A stretch of 64,000 nt of DNA, from contig NZ_LAHP01000005.1 in NCBI RefSeq assembly GCF_000987765.1, positions 155,810 to 219,809 of the forward strand, written 5' to 3'. Below are positions 21,516-32,932 of the stretch, piece by piece. Both the position numbers and the translations under genes were made by a program. Source of the stretch: Arsukibacterium sp. MJ3. Its GTDB lineage: Bacteria; Pseudomonadota; Gammaproteobacteria; Enterobacterales; Alteromonadaceae. Under the pieces are notes generated by a model. That model searched no databases. It saw nothing but the letters and a program-made list of their open reading frames with translations, and was not told the origin of the DNA. The stretch's first letter is position 1. Every line of letters starts with the position of its first letter.

Positions 21516-22849
21516 TGGATACAACGGTTTTACAACGTCATGTTGCCGAGTTAGGCCATTTACTCCCCTCACAACATGAATTATTAAACCGCTTGCTATT
21601 TCAACTGGCATTTAATGATTTTCAGAGTATTGGGCTGGTAGGTGCTGAGGGCAGTGGTAAATCAACGCTGGCACTGGTGCTGGCCGAGTTGTTTTCAGAA
21701 CAAGCGAATGTAGCATTATTAAATGGGCCACTGGCTGAGTCGGAACTTAAAGCACAATTATTACAGCAATGGTATGGGCAGGGCGCAACCGATTCACTAG
21801 CAGCACCGCCTGTTCTAGCTGCCCTGATGGCGCAAGCAGATGCTGATAGTTTACCATTTTTGTTAATTGTGGATAATTTCAATCAGTTTAGTCGCAGCGC
21901 CAGTGACATGTTATTGCAACTTGATTGTCGCGGCTTCTTTATGTTGAGTCAGCCCTCTACTGCTATGGCGCTTAACTTAAGTATTAATGTACCGACGTTA
22001 CAAGATGCTAGCATAATACTAGATAAAAAGTCGTTAGATGCATTAATGATAGCTGAACGCTTTGCTGCTAGCGCGGGCAATATGCACTTACTGCATACTG
22101 CTTTGATTAAAACAGCTGAGCAGAAACGTTTTTTTGCCGTATCATGGGTTTTACCCTTAGCAATTATGCTTGTGCTGATTGCAGGTGCTCTGAGTTGGTA
22201 TTTAGCTATAACTGACAAAATATCCCCACCCGATGTAACAGCTGAAATAGTGATGTCTAACAGCCCAGAGCCTGCCCTTGAGCTAATAGCAAGTAAGGAG
22301 CCAGCTTCTGAGTTACTTGCCAGTTCTGAGCTTACTAACAGCCCTGAGCTCGCTAATGATTTACTTGCCAGTCCCGAGTCTGAGCCGCAAGATACCCTCG
22401 AGCTAATAGACATGCCTTTGCAGACAAGTAGCACCGAGTCATTTATTGCGCCAGAGCAAACTGAGACACCGGAAGTCGTTGCTTCGGTACAACAAATGCC
22501 TGCTGCTTTGATTGAAGGTTTATACCAGGAAGCGCAATTGTTAGCGTTAGCTGCCGATCAAAAGGTTATTCAGTTAGCAGTATTGTCTTCTGCTACTGCT
22601 GTAGCTCGTTTTCAGCAAGCTTATCCTGACATCAGGCTGGTTGTATATCAACGTAGTTGGCAAGGAAAATTACAGTGGGTAGTTTTGGCGGAAGCACATT
22701 ACTCTGATAACGGCAGCGCTCGTCAGGGTAGAATGGCGTTAGCTGAGCCTATTCGAGCAGCTGAGCCTTTTATAAAGCCAGTTGCCGCCGTGCAGCAAGA
22801 AATTAAAGCCTTAGCACGCTTGCGTGCCGAGCAGCTGATGCAGGAATAA
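21515..22849 (+). CDS. damX: DamX-like cell-division protein with AAA ATPase and SPOR domains
   Basis: This protein combines a cytoplasmic ATPase-like domain with a periplasmic septal peptidoglycan-binding domain. The P-loop GAEGSGKSTLALVLA lies around residues 44-58, a transmembrane helix spans about 209-230, and the C-terminal region from about residue 345 resembles a SPOR domain. The linker (about 245-320) is a Pro/Glu/Ser/Leu-rich, loosely repetitive stretch with recurring ELLAS and SPEL patterns. The assignment as DamX rests on architecture and its position between aroB and dam. E. coli DamX lacks a clear P-loop, so the N-terminal half differs; GspA-like ATPase fusions look similar. Confidence 0.82.
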   Translation: MDTTVLQRHVAELGHLLPSQHELLNRLLFQLAFNDFQSIGLVGAEGSGKSTLALVLAELFSEQANVALLNGPLAESELKAQLLQQWYGQGATDSLAAPPVLAALMAQADADSLPFLLIVDNFNQFSRSASDMLLQLDCRGFFMLSQPSTAMALNLSINVPTLQDASIILDKKSLDALMIAERFAASAGNMHLLHTALIKTAEQKRFFAVSWVLPLAIMLVLIAGALSWYLAITDKISPPDVTAEIVMSNSPEPALELIASKEPASELLASSELTNSPELANDLLASPESEPQDTLELIDMPLQTSSTESFIAPEQTETPEVVASVQQMPAALIEGLYQEAQLLALAADQKVIQLAVLSSATAVARFQQAYPDIRLVVYQRSWQGKLQWVVLAEAHYSDNGSARQGRMALAEPIRAAEPFIKPVAAVQQEIKALARLRAEQLMQE

Positions 22850-22850
22850 T

Positions 22851-23726
22851 GTGGTGAACGCGCCCCGAAATCGGGCCTTTCTAAAGTGGGCTGGTGGTAA
22901 ATATAGCTTGGTACCAGAGTTGCTAAAACGGTTACCCGCTGGCCCGGAACTGGTAGAGCCCTTCGTCGGTGCCGGCTCGGTCTTTTTAAATACCCACTAT
23001 CAACGTTATGTACTAAACGATATTAATGCAGATTTAATTCAGCTTTATCAGATAGTCCAACATAGAGTTGATGCTTTTGTAGTGGATGCCCGCAGCTTAT
23101 TTTGTGCCAGTGCCAACCAGAAAAATAGTTATCTTGATTTTCGTCAGGAATTTAACGCCACTAGTGATCCTTATCAGCGCGCCTTGTTATTTCTGTATTT
23201 AAATCGGCACGGTTATAACGGCCTGTGTCGTTATAATTTATCGGGTAAGTTTAATGTCCCCTTTGGTAGTTATAAAAAGCCTTATTTTCCAGAGGCTGAA
23301 TTATACTTTTTTGCCGAAAAAGCCCAAAAAGCCCGTTTTAGTTGTACTAGTTACCAACAGGTATTTGCTGAGCTTTCTGCCGATGCAGTGGTGTATTGTG
23401 ATCCACCTTATGTACCTCTTAGCAAAACAGCCAGTTTTACTAGTTATGCCAGGCAGGGTTTTAACCTTGATGATCAGGCGCAATTGGCTAATTTAGCAGA
23501 GCAAGCGCAACGCAACGGCCATAACGTGCTGATTAGTAATCATGACACAACATGGACCCGTAAAATTTACCAACAAGCCATATTGCACAGCATTCAGGTT
23601 GGGCGCTCGATTAGTCAAAATGGAGCAGGCAGAGGAAAAGTGGCGGAACTATTTGCTTGGTATTCAGCTAACCCAGTACCAGGTTCACCGTCAGCAGAAG
23701 TGCTGCTACAAACAGCAAAGCAGTAA
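22851..23726 (+). CDS. dam: DNA adenine methyltransferase Dam (GATC)
   Basis: Dam methylates adenine in GATC and supports mismatch repair and replication control. FLKWAGGKYSLV is the SAM-binding motif I, VEPFVGAGSVFLN and LNRHGYNGLCRYN follow, and DPPY is the catalytic motif IV. The 291-residue protein aligns with E. coli Dam (278) throughout. The start is GTG at 22851 (or GTG 22854), one base after the damX stop; no in-frame ATG is available. Its last 59 bases overlap the 3' end of a convergent DUF2970 gene. Confidence 0.96.
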   Translation: MVNAPRNRAFLKWAGGKYSLVPELLKRLPAGPELVEPFVGAGSVFLNTHYQRYVLNDINADLIQLYQIVQHRVDAFVVDARSLFCASANQKNSYLDFRQEFNATSDPYQRALLFLYLNRHGYNGLCRYNLSGKFNVPFGSYKKPYFPEAELYFFAEKAQKARFSCTSYQQVFAELSADAVVYCDPPYVPLSKTASFTSYARQGFNLDDQAQLANLAEQAQRNGHNVLISNHDTTWTRKIYQQAILHSIQVGRSISQNGAGRGKVAELFAWYSANPVPGSPSAEVLLQTAKQ

Positions 23727-23862
23727 TAATACCTACAATGATGTAGGGCAGGATACTGTTAGATTGGAAATCTTGTTGCCGTTGTTTTTCAGATTGCACA
23801 CCAATAAAAGCACCCAAAACTGCTTTAACAACCTGCCAGGTATTAGCCTTGGTAGCTGCCAT
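23668..23862 (-). CDS. Small DUF2970 membrane protein
   Basis: This 64-residue protein has a polar N-terminus with the pattern WQVVKAVLGAFIGVQSEKQRQQDF, which I recognise as the DUF2970 family, followed by one transmembrane helix (about residues 40-61). Its function is unknown. It starts one base inside the stop of the gene before it (TAATG overlap), so the two are probably co-translated. Its C-terminal codons overlap the end of dam on the opposite strand by 59 bases. Confidence 0.85.
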   Translation of the reverse strand: MAATKANTWQVVKAVLGAFIGVQSEKQRQQDFQSNSILPYIIVGIITALLFVAALLLTVNLVLG

Positions 23863-24119
23863 TATTGTAATTTTGTGCTGTTTGGGGTGAGGCGGTTTAG
23901 TAGTTCGAGAAAATCAACAAAATGAAACTGAGTAGAGCGGCTATCACCCTTTATCCAGCCTAACCAATTTTGTTGTACATTCAGGCAAACATCACTGTTA
24001 GTTTGGTTACTGGCATTTTCACAATGCGGGCTGGTGTTAAAGTAGCCAACGGCACTTATGGTTAAAACCAAGGCTGCTGCTGTTGTAGCCAACGCTTTAC
24101 TACTAAAGGTAATTTTCAT
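23862..24119 (-). CDS. Small secreted or membrane-anchored protein of unknown function
   Basis: I do not recognise this 85-residue protein. It begins with basic residues and a hydrophobic segment (ALATTAAALVLTISAVGYF, about residues 9-27), which could be a signal peptide or membrane anchor. A short polar domain follows with two cysteines about 11 residues apart that could form a disulfide, plus a WLGWIKGD patch. An in-frame ATG at 24143 would add 8 residues. It overlaps the DUF2970 gene by one base, and the pair probably forms a small operon. Being real is supported by the coupling and the exported-protein layout, not by a known family. Confidence 0.6.
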   Translation of the reverse strand: MKITFSSKALATTAAALVLTISAVGYFNTSPHCENASNQTNSDVCLNVQQNWLGWIKGDSRSTQFHFVDFLELLNRLTPNSTKLQ

Positions 24120-24232
24120 GTTAAATCCAGTTAACGCTTTCATCACTATTTGCTGAGTGTAAAGCATCTGCTAATGTGATACAAGCTGGTCATTAAACGT
24201 ACAGCTTGGTTACGACGTTAGCTGCTAGCTGG

Positions 24233-24267
24233 ATCAGTTGCTCAGTGGTCGGCACTGAGCAACTGAT
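24233..24267. terminator. Perfect 15-bp inverted repeat downstream of the TorF-type porin gene
   Basis: ATCAGTTGCTCAGTG (24233-24247) and its exact complement (24253-24267) enclose a 5-base GTCGG loop. It starts 8 bases after the stop of the minus-strand porin gene. No T-run follows on the minus strand, so it is a terminator or a 3'-end stabilising hairpin; which one is not clear from sequence. Confidence 0.6.
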
Positions 24268-24274
24268 ATGTACT

Positions 24275-24955
24275 TTAAAAGCTTTTTGATACGCTAAAAA
24301 TTACCCGACTGTCACATAGAGCGCAATCATTAATATCAGTATCAACATAAGCCAAACTGAGCCCGGCGCCCAGCACTTCGGTGCTCAAAGCAATACTCCA
24401 ATCCAGATAACTAAGCGCACTATCATCATATTCGTTATGACCAACCTGTAAATCTAAAGCCAGATTGTCTGTCAGAGCGTAACTGTAACCTCCGTAAAGA
24501 TAAAAATAAGTTCCGGCATTGGCGTAATAGTCGTCGCTGTATGCCAGGCCAAAAGTTAAATCTTGATATGACAAAGATCCATACAATTCATAGAAATTTG
24601 AGCCTGCAAACTCTGTATTAGGATAACCATAACGCATTATGCCAACATCTGCCGACCACTGGTCGTTTAAACTACCAGCCCAGCCTAGCATCACATCAAA
24701 TTCTAACGTACCCTGACCACCAAAATCGACACTTGAGCCCCAGACGGATAAATAAAAACCAGTCTCATCACTCAATGTTAAGCCGCCTTGAATGGCTGGG
24801 GCTTGATCGGTTTGTGAGATGCCGCGAAAGGCATAATCTGAAGTAAATGTAATATCACCGCTAAGTTCAATGGCATGGCTTTGATTACTGTTACTTGCCA
24901 GACCAAGTAACAGCGTGGCGGTAGCTAAACTGGAAAAACTTTTTGTCATTTTCAT
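24275..24955 (-). CDS. TorF-family putative outer-membrane porin
   Basis: The predicted product is a 226-residue outer-membrane beta-barrel. A signal peptide runs to about residue 28 (NSNQSHA-IELSG). The mature part starts with GDITFTSDYAFRGISQTD, the N-terminal hallmark of the TorF/TIGR02001 putative porin family. Alternating aromatic strands (NFYELYGSLSYQDLTFGLAYS) follow, and the C-terminal residue is Phe, as expected for Bam-assembled proteins. The start chosen is the ATG at 24955, preceded by a GGG-rich ribosome site; longer in-frame starts would bury the signal peptide. The substrate is unknown. Confidence 0.85.
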   Translation of the reverse strand: MKMTKSFSSLATATLLLGLASNSNQSHAIELSGDITFTSDYAFRGISQTDQAPAIQGGLTLSDETGFYLSVWGSSVDFGGQGTLEFDVMLGWAGSLNDQWSADVGIMRYGYPNTEFAGSNFYELYGSLSYQDLTFGLAYSDDYYANAGTYFYLYGGYSYALTDNLALDLQVGHNEYDDSALSYLDWSIALSTEVLGAGLSLAYVDTDINDCALCDSRVIFSVSKSF

Positions 24956-25174
24956 TGGTATTGCCCTTGTGTTTAATCCCTGTATTAACCTTTCCAATAA
25001 ACATGCCAAATGAAATGAACATATAAAACAATATGATATAAATTCTTATTTTGGTGTTGTATGACTTTTTGTGCATAACTGGTGCGCTGTTGCCTGTTTA
25101 TTGTGCAATGGACAGTACGTGCTTTTTATGAGCTATTTCAGTAAAGTCAGGTTTTTAATTAGTGGAGCTGCCAG

Positions 25175-25852
25175 ATGTTGCCTTATTTAATTGCCCCTTC
25201 CATTTTGTCAGCCGATTTTGCCAGGTTGGGTGCCGATGTTGAGCAAGTACTACTAGCGGGAGCCGATGTGGTGCACTTTGATGTAATGGACAACCATTAT
25301 GTGCCTAACCTGACGATTGGCCCTATGGTATGCAAGGCGCTGCGAAATTATGGTATTACCGCACCGATTGATGTGCACTTAATGGTTGAGCCAGTAGATA
25401 GCCTGGTACCGCAGTTTGCTGATGCCGGTGCCAGTATTATTACTTTTCACCCGGAGGCATCGCGTCATATCGACCGTACGTTACAGTTAATTAAAAGTTA
25501 TGGCTGTCAGGCTGGCTTGGTGTTCAACCCGGCGACACCACTAAGCTATCTGGACCACGTTATGGACAAACTTGATGTCATTTTACTGATGTCGGTAAAC
25601 CCAGGCTTTGGCGGGCAGAAGTTTATTCCGGCTACGCTGGATAAACTGGCCAACGTTCGCAAAATAATTGACGATAATCAGTTGCCTATAAGGCTTGAGG
25701 TTGATGGTGGCGTCACTGCCGACAATATTGGCGCAATTGCAGAAGCAGGTGCCGATATGTTTGTTGCTGGTTCCGCCATTTTTAATAGTAATGATTACCG
25801 GCAAAGTATTAACAAGATGCGCCAGGCTCTGGCTGCAGTAAGAAATAAATAA
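25175..25852 (+). CDS. rpe: Ribulose-phosphate 3-epimerase
   Basis: Rpe interconverts ribulose 5-phosphate and xylulose 5-phosphate in the pentose phosphate pathway. [51 protein letters not shown] and LEVDGGV carry the metal- and phosphate-binding residues of this TIM barrel. It has 225 residues, as in E. coli. A GGAG site precedes the ATG. In enterobacteria it follows dam directly and precedes gph and trpS; here the minus-strand block separates it from dam, and no gph follows. Confidence 0.97.
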   Translation: MLPYLIAPSILSADFARLGADVEQVLLAGADVVHFDVMDNHYVPNLTIGPMVCKALRNYGITAPIDVHLMVEPVDSLVPQFADAGASIITFHPEASRHIDRTLQLIKSYGCQAGLVFNPATPLSYLDHVMDKLDVILLMSVNPGFGGQKFIPATLDKLANVRKIIDDNQLPIRLEVDGGVTADNIGAIAEAGADMFVAGSAIFNSNDYRQSINKMRQALAAVRNK

Positions 25853-25929
25853 TTTACTGCGATTAAAGGCTGCTTGCGGCTATAATATTGCACTTTTCTA
25901 CGTTTTAACCGGTTATGGACAATGAATAA

Positions 25930-26937
25930 ATGATGAGTAGTAAACCAATTGTATTAAGTGGCGCCCAACCTTCTGGTCAATTAACCATTGGTAACTATTT
26001 GGGAGCACTGAGACAATGGGACCAAATGCAGGATGACTATGACTGCCTCTATTGCATTGTCGATTTGCATGCGATAACCGTACGGCAGCAGCCTGATGCG
26101 TTACGCAGTGCATCATTAGACAGCTTGGCGCTTTATCTGGCTTGTGGCATCGATCCAAAGCGCTCAGCGGTATTTATGCAGTCGCATGTGCCGGAACACA
26201 GCCAGCTGGCCTGGGTACTAAATTGTTATACTCAGTTTGGTGAGCTTAACCGTATGACGCAGTTTAAAGATAAATCGGAGCGGCATAACAATAATGTTAA
26301 CGCGGGGTTATTTACTTATCCGGTATTAATGGCCGCCGATATTCTGTTATATCAGGCCAATCATATCCCGGTTGGCCACGATCAGAAACAGCATTTGGAA
26401 TTAGCCCGTGATGTGGCAATGCGTTTTAACGCGGCGCATGGTGACATTTTTACTGTGCCAGAGCCCTATATTCCGCCTGTTGCTGCCCGGGTAATGAGCC
26501 TACAGGAGCCTACCCGTAAAATGTCAAAATCTGACGATAATCCATGGAATTTTGTTGGCTTGCTCGAAGATCCTAAAATGATTAGCAAAAAATTTAAAAA
26601 AGCCATGACTGACTCGGAAGATCCGCCACGGGTTCGTTTCGATTTAGAAAATAAACCCGGTGTTGCCAATTTACTGAGTATCTTAAGCGGTGTAACCGGC
26701 AATACAATTGCTGCGCTAGAAGCAGAATATGAAGGCAAAATGTATGGCCATTTAAAAGGTGATGTCGCCGATGCGGTTATTGCATTGCTAGAGCCGGTAC
26801 AAAAGGCGTTTACTGAATTACGTGCTGACCAGACTACGCTGAACCATGTTATGCGCTCAGGCGCCGGTCAGGCTAGAGCACGTGCGGCCACAACATTAGC
26901 TAAGGTAAATGCCGCAGTAGGTTTTGTTGCGCCTTAA
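25930..26937 (+). CDS. trpS: Tryptophanyl-tRNA synthetase
   Basis: TrpS is a class I synthetase that charges tRNA-Trp. The N-terminal [18 protein letters not shown] contains the HIGH-type motif, [18 protein letters not shown] is a family block, and KMSKS lies in [11 protein letters not shown]. It has 335 residues (E. coli 334). A TATAAT box at 25881-25886 may be its -10, though I see no good -35. The start could be ATG 25930 or ATG 25933. pabA starts 32 bases later. Confidence 0.97.
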   Translation: MMSSKPIVLSGAQPSGQLTIGNYLGALRQWDQMQDDYDCLYCIVDLHAITVRQQPDALRSASLDSLALYLACGIDPKRSAVFMQSHVPEHSQLAWVLNCYTQFGELNRMTQFKDKSERHNNNVNAGLFTYPVLMAADILLYQANHIPVGHDQKQHLELARDVAMRFNAAHGDIFTVPEPYIPPVAARVMSLQEPTRKMSKSDDNPWNFVGLLEDPKMISKKFKKAMTDSEDPPRVRFDLENKPGVANLLSILSGVTGNTIAALEAEYEGKMYGHLKGDVADAVIALLEPVQKAFTELRADQTTLNHVMRSGAGQARARAATTLAKVNAAVGFVAP

Positions 26938-26969
26938 CGCGGCGCGCCTGTCATTTTGTGAGGTAAGGC

Positions 26970-27560
26970 TTGCTGTTAATTATCGACAATTATGATTCCT
27001 TTACCTGGAACCTGGTGCAGTATTTTGCCGAGCTAGGGCAGAACGTTGTAGTAAAACGTAACGATGAATTGAGTGTGGCCAAAATAGCGGCACTTTCGCC
27101 TGACTATTTAATCATTTCGCCGGGGCCGGGTACCCCGAAGCAGGCCGGGATAAGTTTGGCTGCTATTGAATACTTTGCCGGGAAAATTCCGTTATTAGGG
27201 GTATGTTTGGGGCATCAGGCCATTGCGCAGGTTTTTGGTGGCAAGGTGCAACGGGCGGAAAAGGTAATGCACGGGAAAAATTCGCAAATTTATCATCACG
27301 GTCAATCGGTTTTTACCGGCTTACCCAGTCCTTTGTCGGTTACCCGATATCACTCTTTGCTGGTTGATGCCACCAGTTTACCCACTGAACTGCAACAAAC
27401 CGCCTGGACTAGCCCGCATCATCAGCCTAAAGAGATAATGGGGTTAATGCACCGACAGTTAGCCGTGCATGGGGTGCAATTTCACCCGGAAGCTATTTTA
27501 AGTAGTGCAGGCAAAGTGATGCTGGCTAATTTTTTAAGCCAGCCAAATGCAAGCGTGTAA
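26970..27560 (+). CDS. pabA: Aminodeoxychorismate synthase glutamine amidotransferase (PabA)
   Basis: PabA is the class I glutaminase that supplies ammonia to PabB for para-aminobenzoate, a folate precursor. The motifs are [25 protein letters not shown], the nucleophile Cys in [11 protein letters not shown], and the His-Glu pair in VQFHPEAI. It has 196 residues. The start is a TTG at 26970 behind a strong GAGGTAAGG site, and the protein then begins [10 protein letters not shown] as expected. TrpG is the close alternative, but no trp genes are nearby and pabA near argD is the enterobacterial arrangement. Confidence 0.92.
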   Translation: MLLIIDNYDSFTWNLVQYFAELGQNVVVKRNDELSVAKIAALSPDYLIISPGPGTPKQAGISLAAIEYFAGKIPLLGVCLGHQAIAQVFGGKVQRAEKVMHGKNSQIYHHGQSVFTGLPSPLSVTRYHSLLVDATSLPTELQQTAWTSPHHQPKEIMGLMHRQLAVHGVQFHPEAILSSAGKVMLANFLSQPNASV

Positions 27561-27580
27561 CACAGAGTGGTTAATATTTA

Positions 27581-28696
27581 ATGAGTAGCCTTGCCGAGCA
27601 ATTACATCAGCAATTCTGGGATGACTTCGTTGGGGTCAATCCCGAAACAACCCGCTTGCAGTATCAAATTAAAACGGGCACGCCAACCAGCCGAAAGTTA
27701 TTAGCGGTTGACGCACAAGCGATGAAAGCCCGCTTGGCTGATCAGCAAGCTCGCCAGCAGTATGTCGAGTTTGCGCAAGCACATGTGCATGATCAGGTCG
27801 CTGATCAGCTATTTCAGCGCTTAGGCAATATTGCACTGGTGAGTGCCTCGGTATTTGATTTAGGTCAGCATTACCATCAGTTATTGGACAAACTGGCGCA
27901 CAAAGCGGTTACCATTAATCAGTTAGACCCATTAATTAGCCAGACTGAATGGCTGAAAGAAGATTTGCTCAAGTTGGTAAATCAACCGCAATATCGTAAC
28001 CGAACTGCTTCTGGCGCTATGGTAAAAGACGTTAAAACGGCGCTGCGTTTTCTTGGGGTAGAAAGCCTGCAACTAATTATCCCGGTGTACGGTATGCGGC
28101 GCTGTTTACCGCATGCTACGGATCCTTTTGTTGGTTTTAAAACCCGCTTATGGGACTACAGTCTTGCCTGTGCTATTGCCGCCAAACGTCTGGCTGAAGA
28201 CAGTGCAGAACTGCCCTATGCGGCTTTTTGTGTTGCGCTGTTTCACCCTATTGGTCATATTGTGGTTACTCGTAATTATTTACGAACCTACCAGCAAATT
28301 AAACAGGAAGAATTGCTTAAAGCAAGGGATGAGCGCAATACGGAGTTGACCAATGCCCTCGATTCATTGGAACCGGATGCCAGTTTTTTAAGTAATATCT
28401 TATTGGAATTTGCTGAAATTCTTAGTGCCGATATGACGTCGCGTTGGTCCTTGCAACAGTTACCGTTGTGTCAAACGTTAGACCAGCTGGCTGAAGGCAT
28501 CGGCTTTAATGGTGTTAGCCCTCTAGGCAGTATAGTGCAGCAGGCTCAGGTATATGTGCAGTGGCAGCAGTTAAAAGCCACTGACAAAGTAAGCCCGGAA
28601 CAGGCTAACGCCTGGTTCACTTCAGTGGGGTTAACGAATGAGTTGCTGAATACGTTAGCAAAAACCAATTTAAAGCGTTTAAGTATCGATATATAA
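27581..28696 (+). CDS. HDOD-domain regulatory protein
   Basis: This 371-residue cytoplasmic protein has a central HDOD region (about residues 110-280), recognisable from the spacing of VKDVKTALRFLGVESLQLIIPVYGMRR, a later WDYSLACAIAAKRLAE and ALFHPIGHIVV. HDOD proteins lack full HD phosphohydrolase metal sites and act in signalling, often near c-di-GMP and motility functions. Here no partner gene is evident. It lies 20 bases after pabA and may be co-transcribed with it. The precise role is unknown. Confidence 0.78.
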   Translation: MSSLAEQLHQQFWDDFVGVNPETTRLQYQIKTGTPTSRKLLAVDAQAMKARLADQQARQQYVEFAQAHVHDQVADQLFQRLGNIALVSASVFDLGQHYHQLLDKLAHKAVTINQLDPLISQTEWLKEDLLKLVNQPQYRNRTASGAMVKDVKTALRFLGVESLQLIIPVYGMRRCLPHATDPFVGFKTRLWDYSLACAIAAKRLAEDSAELPYAAFCVALFHPIGHIVVTRNYLRTYQQIKQEELLKARDERNTELTNALDSLEPDASFLSNILLEFAEILSADMTSRWSLQQLPLCQTLDQLAEGIGFNGVSPLGSIVQQAQVYVQWQQLKATDKVSPEQANAWFTSVGLTNELLNTLAKTNLKRLSIDI

Positions 28697-30203
<1,507 letters not shown>

Positions 30204-30319
30204 TTACTAGTAAGCTTGGTGATAGAATTAAAACGTTAAGCGACAACAAGATCGCAAAATGAAGCACGGCGGGGCCTTAAACCCCGTTACGTTATAAAGC
30301 AAAAATGGAGTAAGCGACG

Positions 30320-31339
30320 ATGATGGTGATTCGCCCAATCCGAGCGGATGATTACCCGGCGCTCTATCAGATGGCAGTGGAATCGGGGCATGGTTTTACC
30401 TCGTTGCCGGTCAATGACGAGCTGCTAATGCGCAAGATCAGTCGCTCAGAGCAATCGTTACAAAAAACGGTTAGTTCTCCCGGTGATGAAGGGTATTTAT
30501 TCGTACTGGAAGATACTACCAGTGGTGATGTTTGTGGTACCAGCGCACTGGAAGCGGCGGTGGGGCTGGATGATGCATTTTATCATTATCATCTTGGCAA
30601 AGTAGTGCACAGTTCCCGTTCCCTTGGTGTATATAAAACAGTCGACATCCTGACCCTCTGTAATGACTATACTGGCGTAAGCGAACTCTGTACGCTATTT
30701 TTACGGGAAAATCGCCGTGAAAAAAACAATGGCCGTTTGCTATCCAAAACCCGATTTTTATTTATGGCTGAATTTGCCGAGCGTTTCGCCGAACGAGTCA
30801 TTGCCGAAATGCGTGGGGTGTCCGATCAAAATGGTCATTCGCCGTTCTGGCGCTGGTTACAGGAACATTTTTTCTCGGTAGATTTTCCAACGGCAGATTA
30901 TTTAACCGGTATTGGCCAAAAAGTATTTATAGCGGAATTAATGCCCAAGTATCCAATTTACGTTAGCTTACTCAGCAAAGAAGCCCAGCAAGTTATTGGT
31001 AAAGTGCATGATAAAACACGTCCAGCTTTAGCCTTATTACAATCTGAAGGCTTTTCTAACCGCGGTTACGTGGATATTTTTGATGCCGGTCCAACTGTTG
31101 AAGCCAGAGTAGAGCATATCCGCTCCATTCGCTATAGTCGTAAATTACAGGTACAGATTGGCGAACCCGGGCCAAATACTCAGCCTTATCTCATTTGTAA
31201 TACAACGATTGAACATTTTCGTGCTACCTGGTTGCCACTGACGGTTACTGAGCACAGTGAGCAGGTAGTAATACCACAGGCTTGCGCTGATGCCCTAGGG
31301 GTAAAAGCGGGCGAGCAAGTTAGATTAACCAGAATTTAA
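30320..31339 (+). CDS. astA: Arginine N-succinyltransferase
   Basis: AstA transfers succinyl from succinyl-CoA to arginine, the first step of the AST ammonia-producing pathway. Its 339 residues align with E. coli AstA (344) from the starting MMVIRP. Conserved blocks are SSELCTLF-type ([11 protein letters not shown]), [43 protein letters not shown] and [11 protein letters not shown]. It lies between argD/astC and astD; astB and astE are not in this window. Confidence 0.95.
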   Translation: MMVIRPIRADDYPALYQMAVESGHGFTSLPVNDELLMRKISRSEQSLQKTVSSPGDEGYLFVLEDTTSGDVCGTSALEAAVGLDDAFYHYHLGKVVHSSRSLGVYKTVDILTLCNDYTGVSELCTLFLRENRREKNNGRLLSKTRFLFMAEFAERFAERVIAEMRGVSDQNGHSPFWRWLQEHFFSVDFPTADYLTGIGQKVFIAELMPKYPIYVSLLSKEAQQVIGKVHDKTRPALALLQSEGFSNRGYVDIFDAGPTVEARVEHIRSIRYSRKLQVQIGEPGPNTQPYLICNTTIEHFRATWLPLTVTEHSEQVVIPQACADALGVKAGEQVRLTRI

Positions 31340-31352
31340 GCAGGGGAAATAC

Positions 31353-32822
31353 ATGAGCCAAGCAGTGCAATTCATCAATGGTCAATGGTTGGCAGGCCAG
31401 GGTAAAAGCTTTACCTCGCTTGATCCGGCAAAAAATCTGCAAGTATGGCAGGGCGAAGCAGCCAGTATTGAGCAAGTCGATGACGCCATTAATGCCGCCA
31501 GAGCTGCCCAGTATGGCTGGGGTGATTTAAGCTTTGAAGAGCGCGTTACTATTATTAAACAATTTGCTGAACAACTTGCGGCAAATAAAGAAGCACTGGC
31601 ATTGTGTATTGCTAAAGACACCGGTAAAGCATTATGGGAAAGCCGCACTGAAGTTGCGGCAATGATTGGTAAGGTTGATATTTCGGTGCGAGCCTATGAA
31701 GAACGCACAGGTGTAAAAGAAAACCCAATGCCGCAAGGTCGGGCGTTTATCCGGCATAAGCCACACGGTGTAGTCGCGGTATTTGGCCCTTATAATTTCC
31801 CGGGGCATTTGCCTAATGGCCATATAGTACCGGCTTTATTGGCAGGAAATACCGTGGTGTTTAAACCGTCAGAGCTGACGCCTATGGTTGCTGAGTATAT
31901 TGTAAAATTGTGGGAAAAAGCCGGTTTGCCAGCCGGGGTGCTTAATTTATTGCAGGGCGAAGTGGATACCGGTAAAGCTATTGCTAACCACGAGGGTATT
32001 GATGGTCTGTTTTTTACTGGCAGTTCCCGCACTGGCCATTATTTGCATCAGCAGTTCGCTGGTCGGCCAGAGAAGATCCTGGCACTGGAGATGGGCGGCA
32101 ATAACCCTCTTATTGTGCAGGATGTCAGTAATATCGATGCGGCCGTGCATGATATTGTGCAATCTGCTTTTATTTCAGCAGGGCAGCGATGTACCTGTGC
32201 CAGAAAGTTGTTTTTACCCGCTAATGCTCAAGGTGACGCTATTCTGTCCCGATTGATAGAAGTTACCCGAAATATTAAAACCGGTTTATATGACGCTGAA
32301 CCACAACCGTTTATTGGTGCCATGATTTCGGTTGCAGCGGCAAAAGGCATGCGGGCCGCTCAGCAACAACTGGTTGAGCTAGGTGGCGAAATGCTGGTTG
32401 AGTTACAGCATTTACAAAGCGATACTGCACTGGTTTCACCCGGTATTATTGAATGCAGTAATATCAAGAACTTCCCGGACGAAGAGCATTTTGGCCCGTT
32501 GTTGAAAGTATTTCGTTTTAATGATTTCGATTCAGCTATTGATGCGGCCAATAACACCAGTTTTGGTTTGTCTGCAGGTTTACTTAGTGACAGCCACGAG
32601 TTGTACCAGCACTTCTACCGGCGCATCAGGGCGGGTATTGTTAACTGGAACCGGCCAATCACTGGTGCCAGCTCTGCTGCGCCCTTTGGCGGCATTGGTA
32701 GCAGTGGAAATCATCGCGCCAGCGCGTATTACGCCGCTGATTACTGTGCCTACCCTGTTGCTTCAGTAGAATTAGATCAGGTAATAATGCCAGAGCAATT
32801 ATCACCGGGTTTAACGTTTTAA
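31353..32822 (+). CDS. astD: Succinylglutamate semialdehyde dehydrogenase
   Basis: AstD oxidises N-succinylglutamate semialdehyde with NAD, a late step of arginine catabolism. It is a 489-residue aldehyde dehydrogenase: [15 protein letters not shown] is the AstD-type NAD-binding entry, [14 protein letters not shown] carries the Rossmann turn, LEMGGNNPL the general-base Glu, and [11 protein letters not shown] the catalytic Cys. It starts 13 bases after astA behind an AGGGGAAA site. A strong terminator follows. Confidence 0.95.
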   Translation: MSQAVQFINGQWLAGQGKSFTSLDPAKNLQVWQGEAASIEQVDDAINAARAAQYGWGDLSFEERVTIIKQFAEQLAANKEALALCIAKDTGKALWESRTEVAAMIGKVDISVRAYEERTGVKENPMPQGRAFIRHKPHGVVAVFGPYNFPGHLPNGHIVPALLAGNTVVFKPSELTPMVAEYIVKLWEKAGLPAGVLNLLQGEVDTGKAIANHEGIDGLFFTGSSRTGHYLHQQFAGRPEKILALEMGGNNPLIVQDVSNIDAAVHDIVQSAFISAGQRCTCARKLFLPANAQGDAILSRLIEVTRNIKTGLYDAEPQPFIGAMISVAAAKGMRAAQQQLVELGGEMLVELQHLQSDTALVSPGIIECSNIKNFPDEEHFGPLLKVFRFNDFDSAIDAANNTSFGLSAGLLSDSHELYQHFYRRIRAGIVNWNRPITGASSAAPFGGIGSSGNHRASAYYAADYCAYPVASVELDQVIMPEQLSPGLTF

Positions 32823-32828
32823 CGTAGC

Positions 32829-32862
32829 ACAAATCGGGGCAACGGCCCCGATTTGTTTTATT
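32829..32862 (+). terminator. Intrinsic terminator after astD
   Basis: A 12-bp perfect stem, ACAAATCGGGGC (32829-32840) with its complement (32845-32856), closes an AACG tetraloop and is followed by TTTATT. It lies 6 bases after the astD stop and ends the argD-astA-astD unit. Confidence 0.9.
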
Positions 32863-32932
32863 ACCGACATTTTGCTCAAACTACGCTATTGTAGTGTTTT
32901 TTAATGACAGCCAATTTAGGTATCATCCTATT

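Noticed and set aside
21949..22434. A Ser/Ala-rich minus-strand open frame opposite damX
   Set aside because: It is antisense to the TM and low-complexity linker of damX and has no independent coding evidence.
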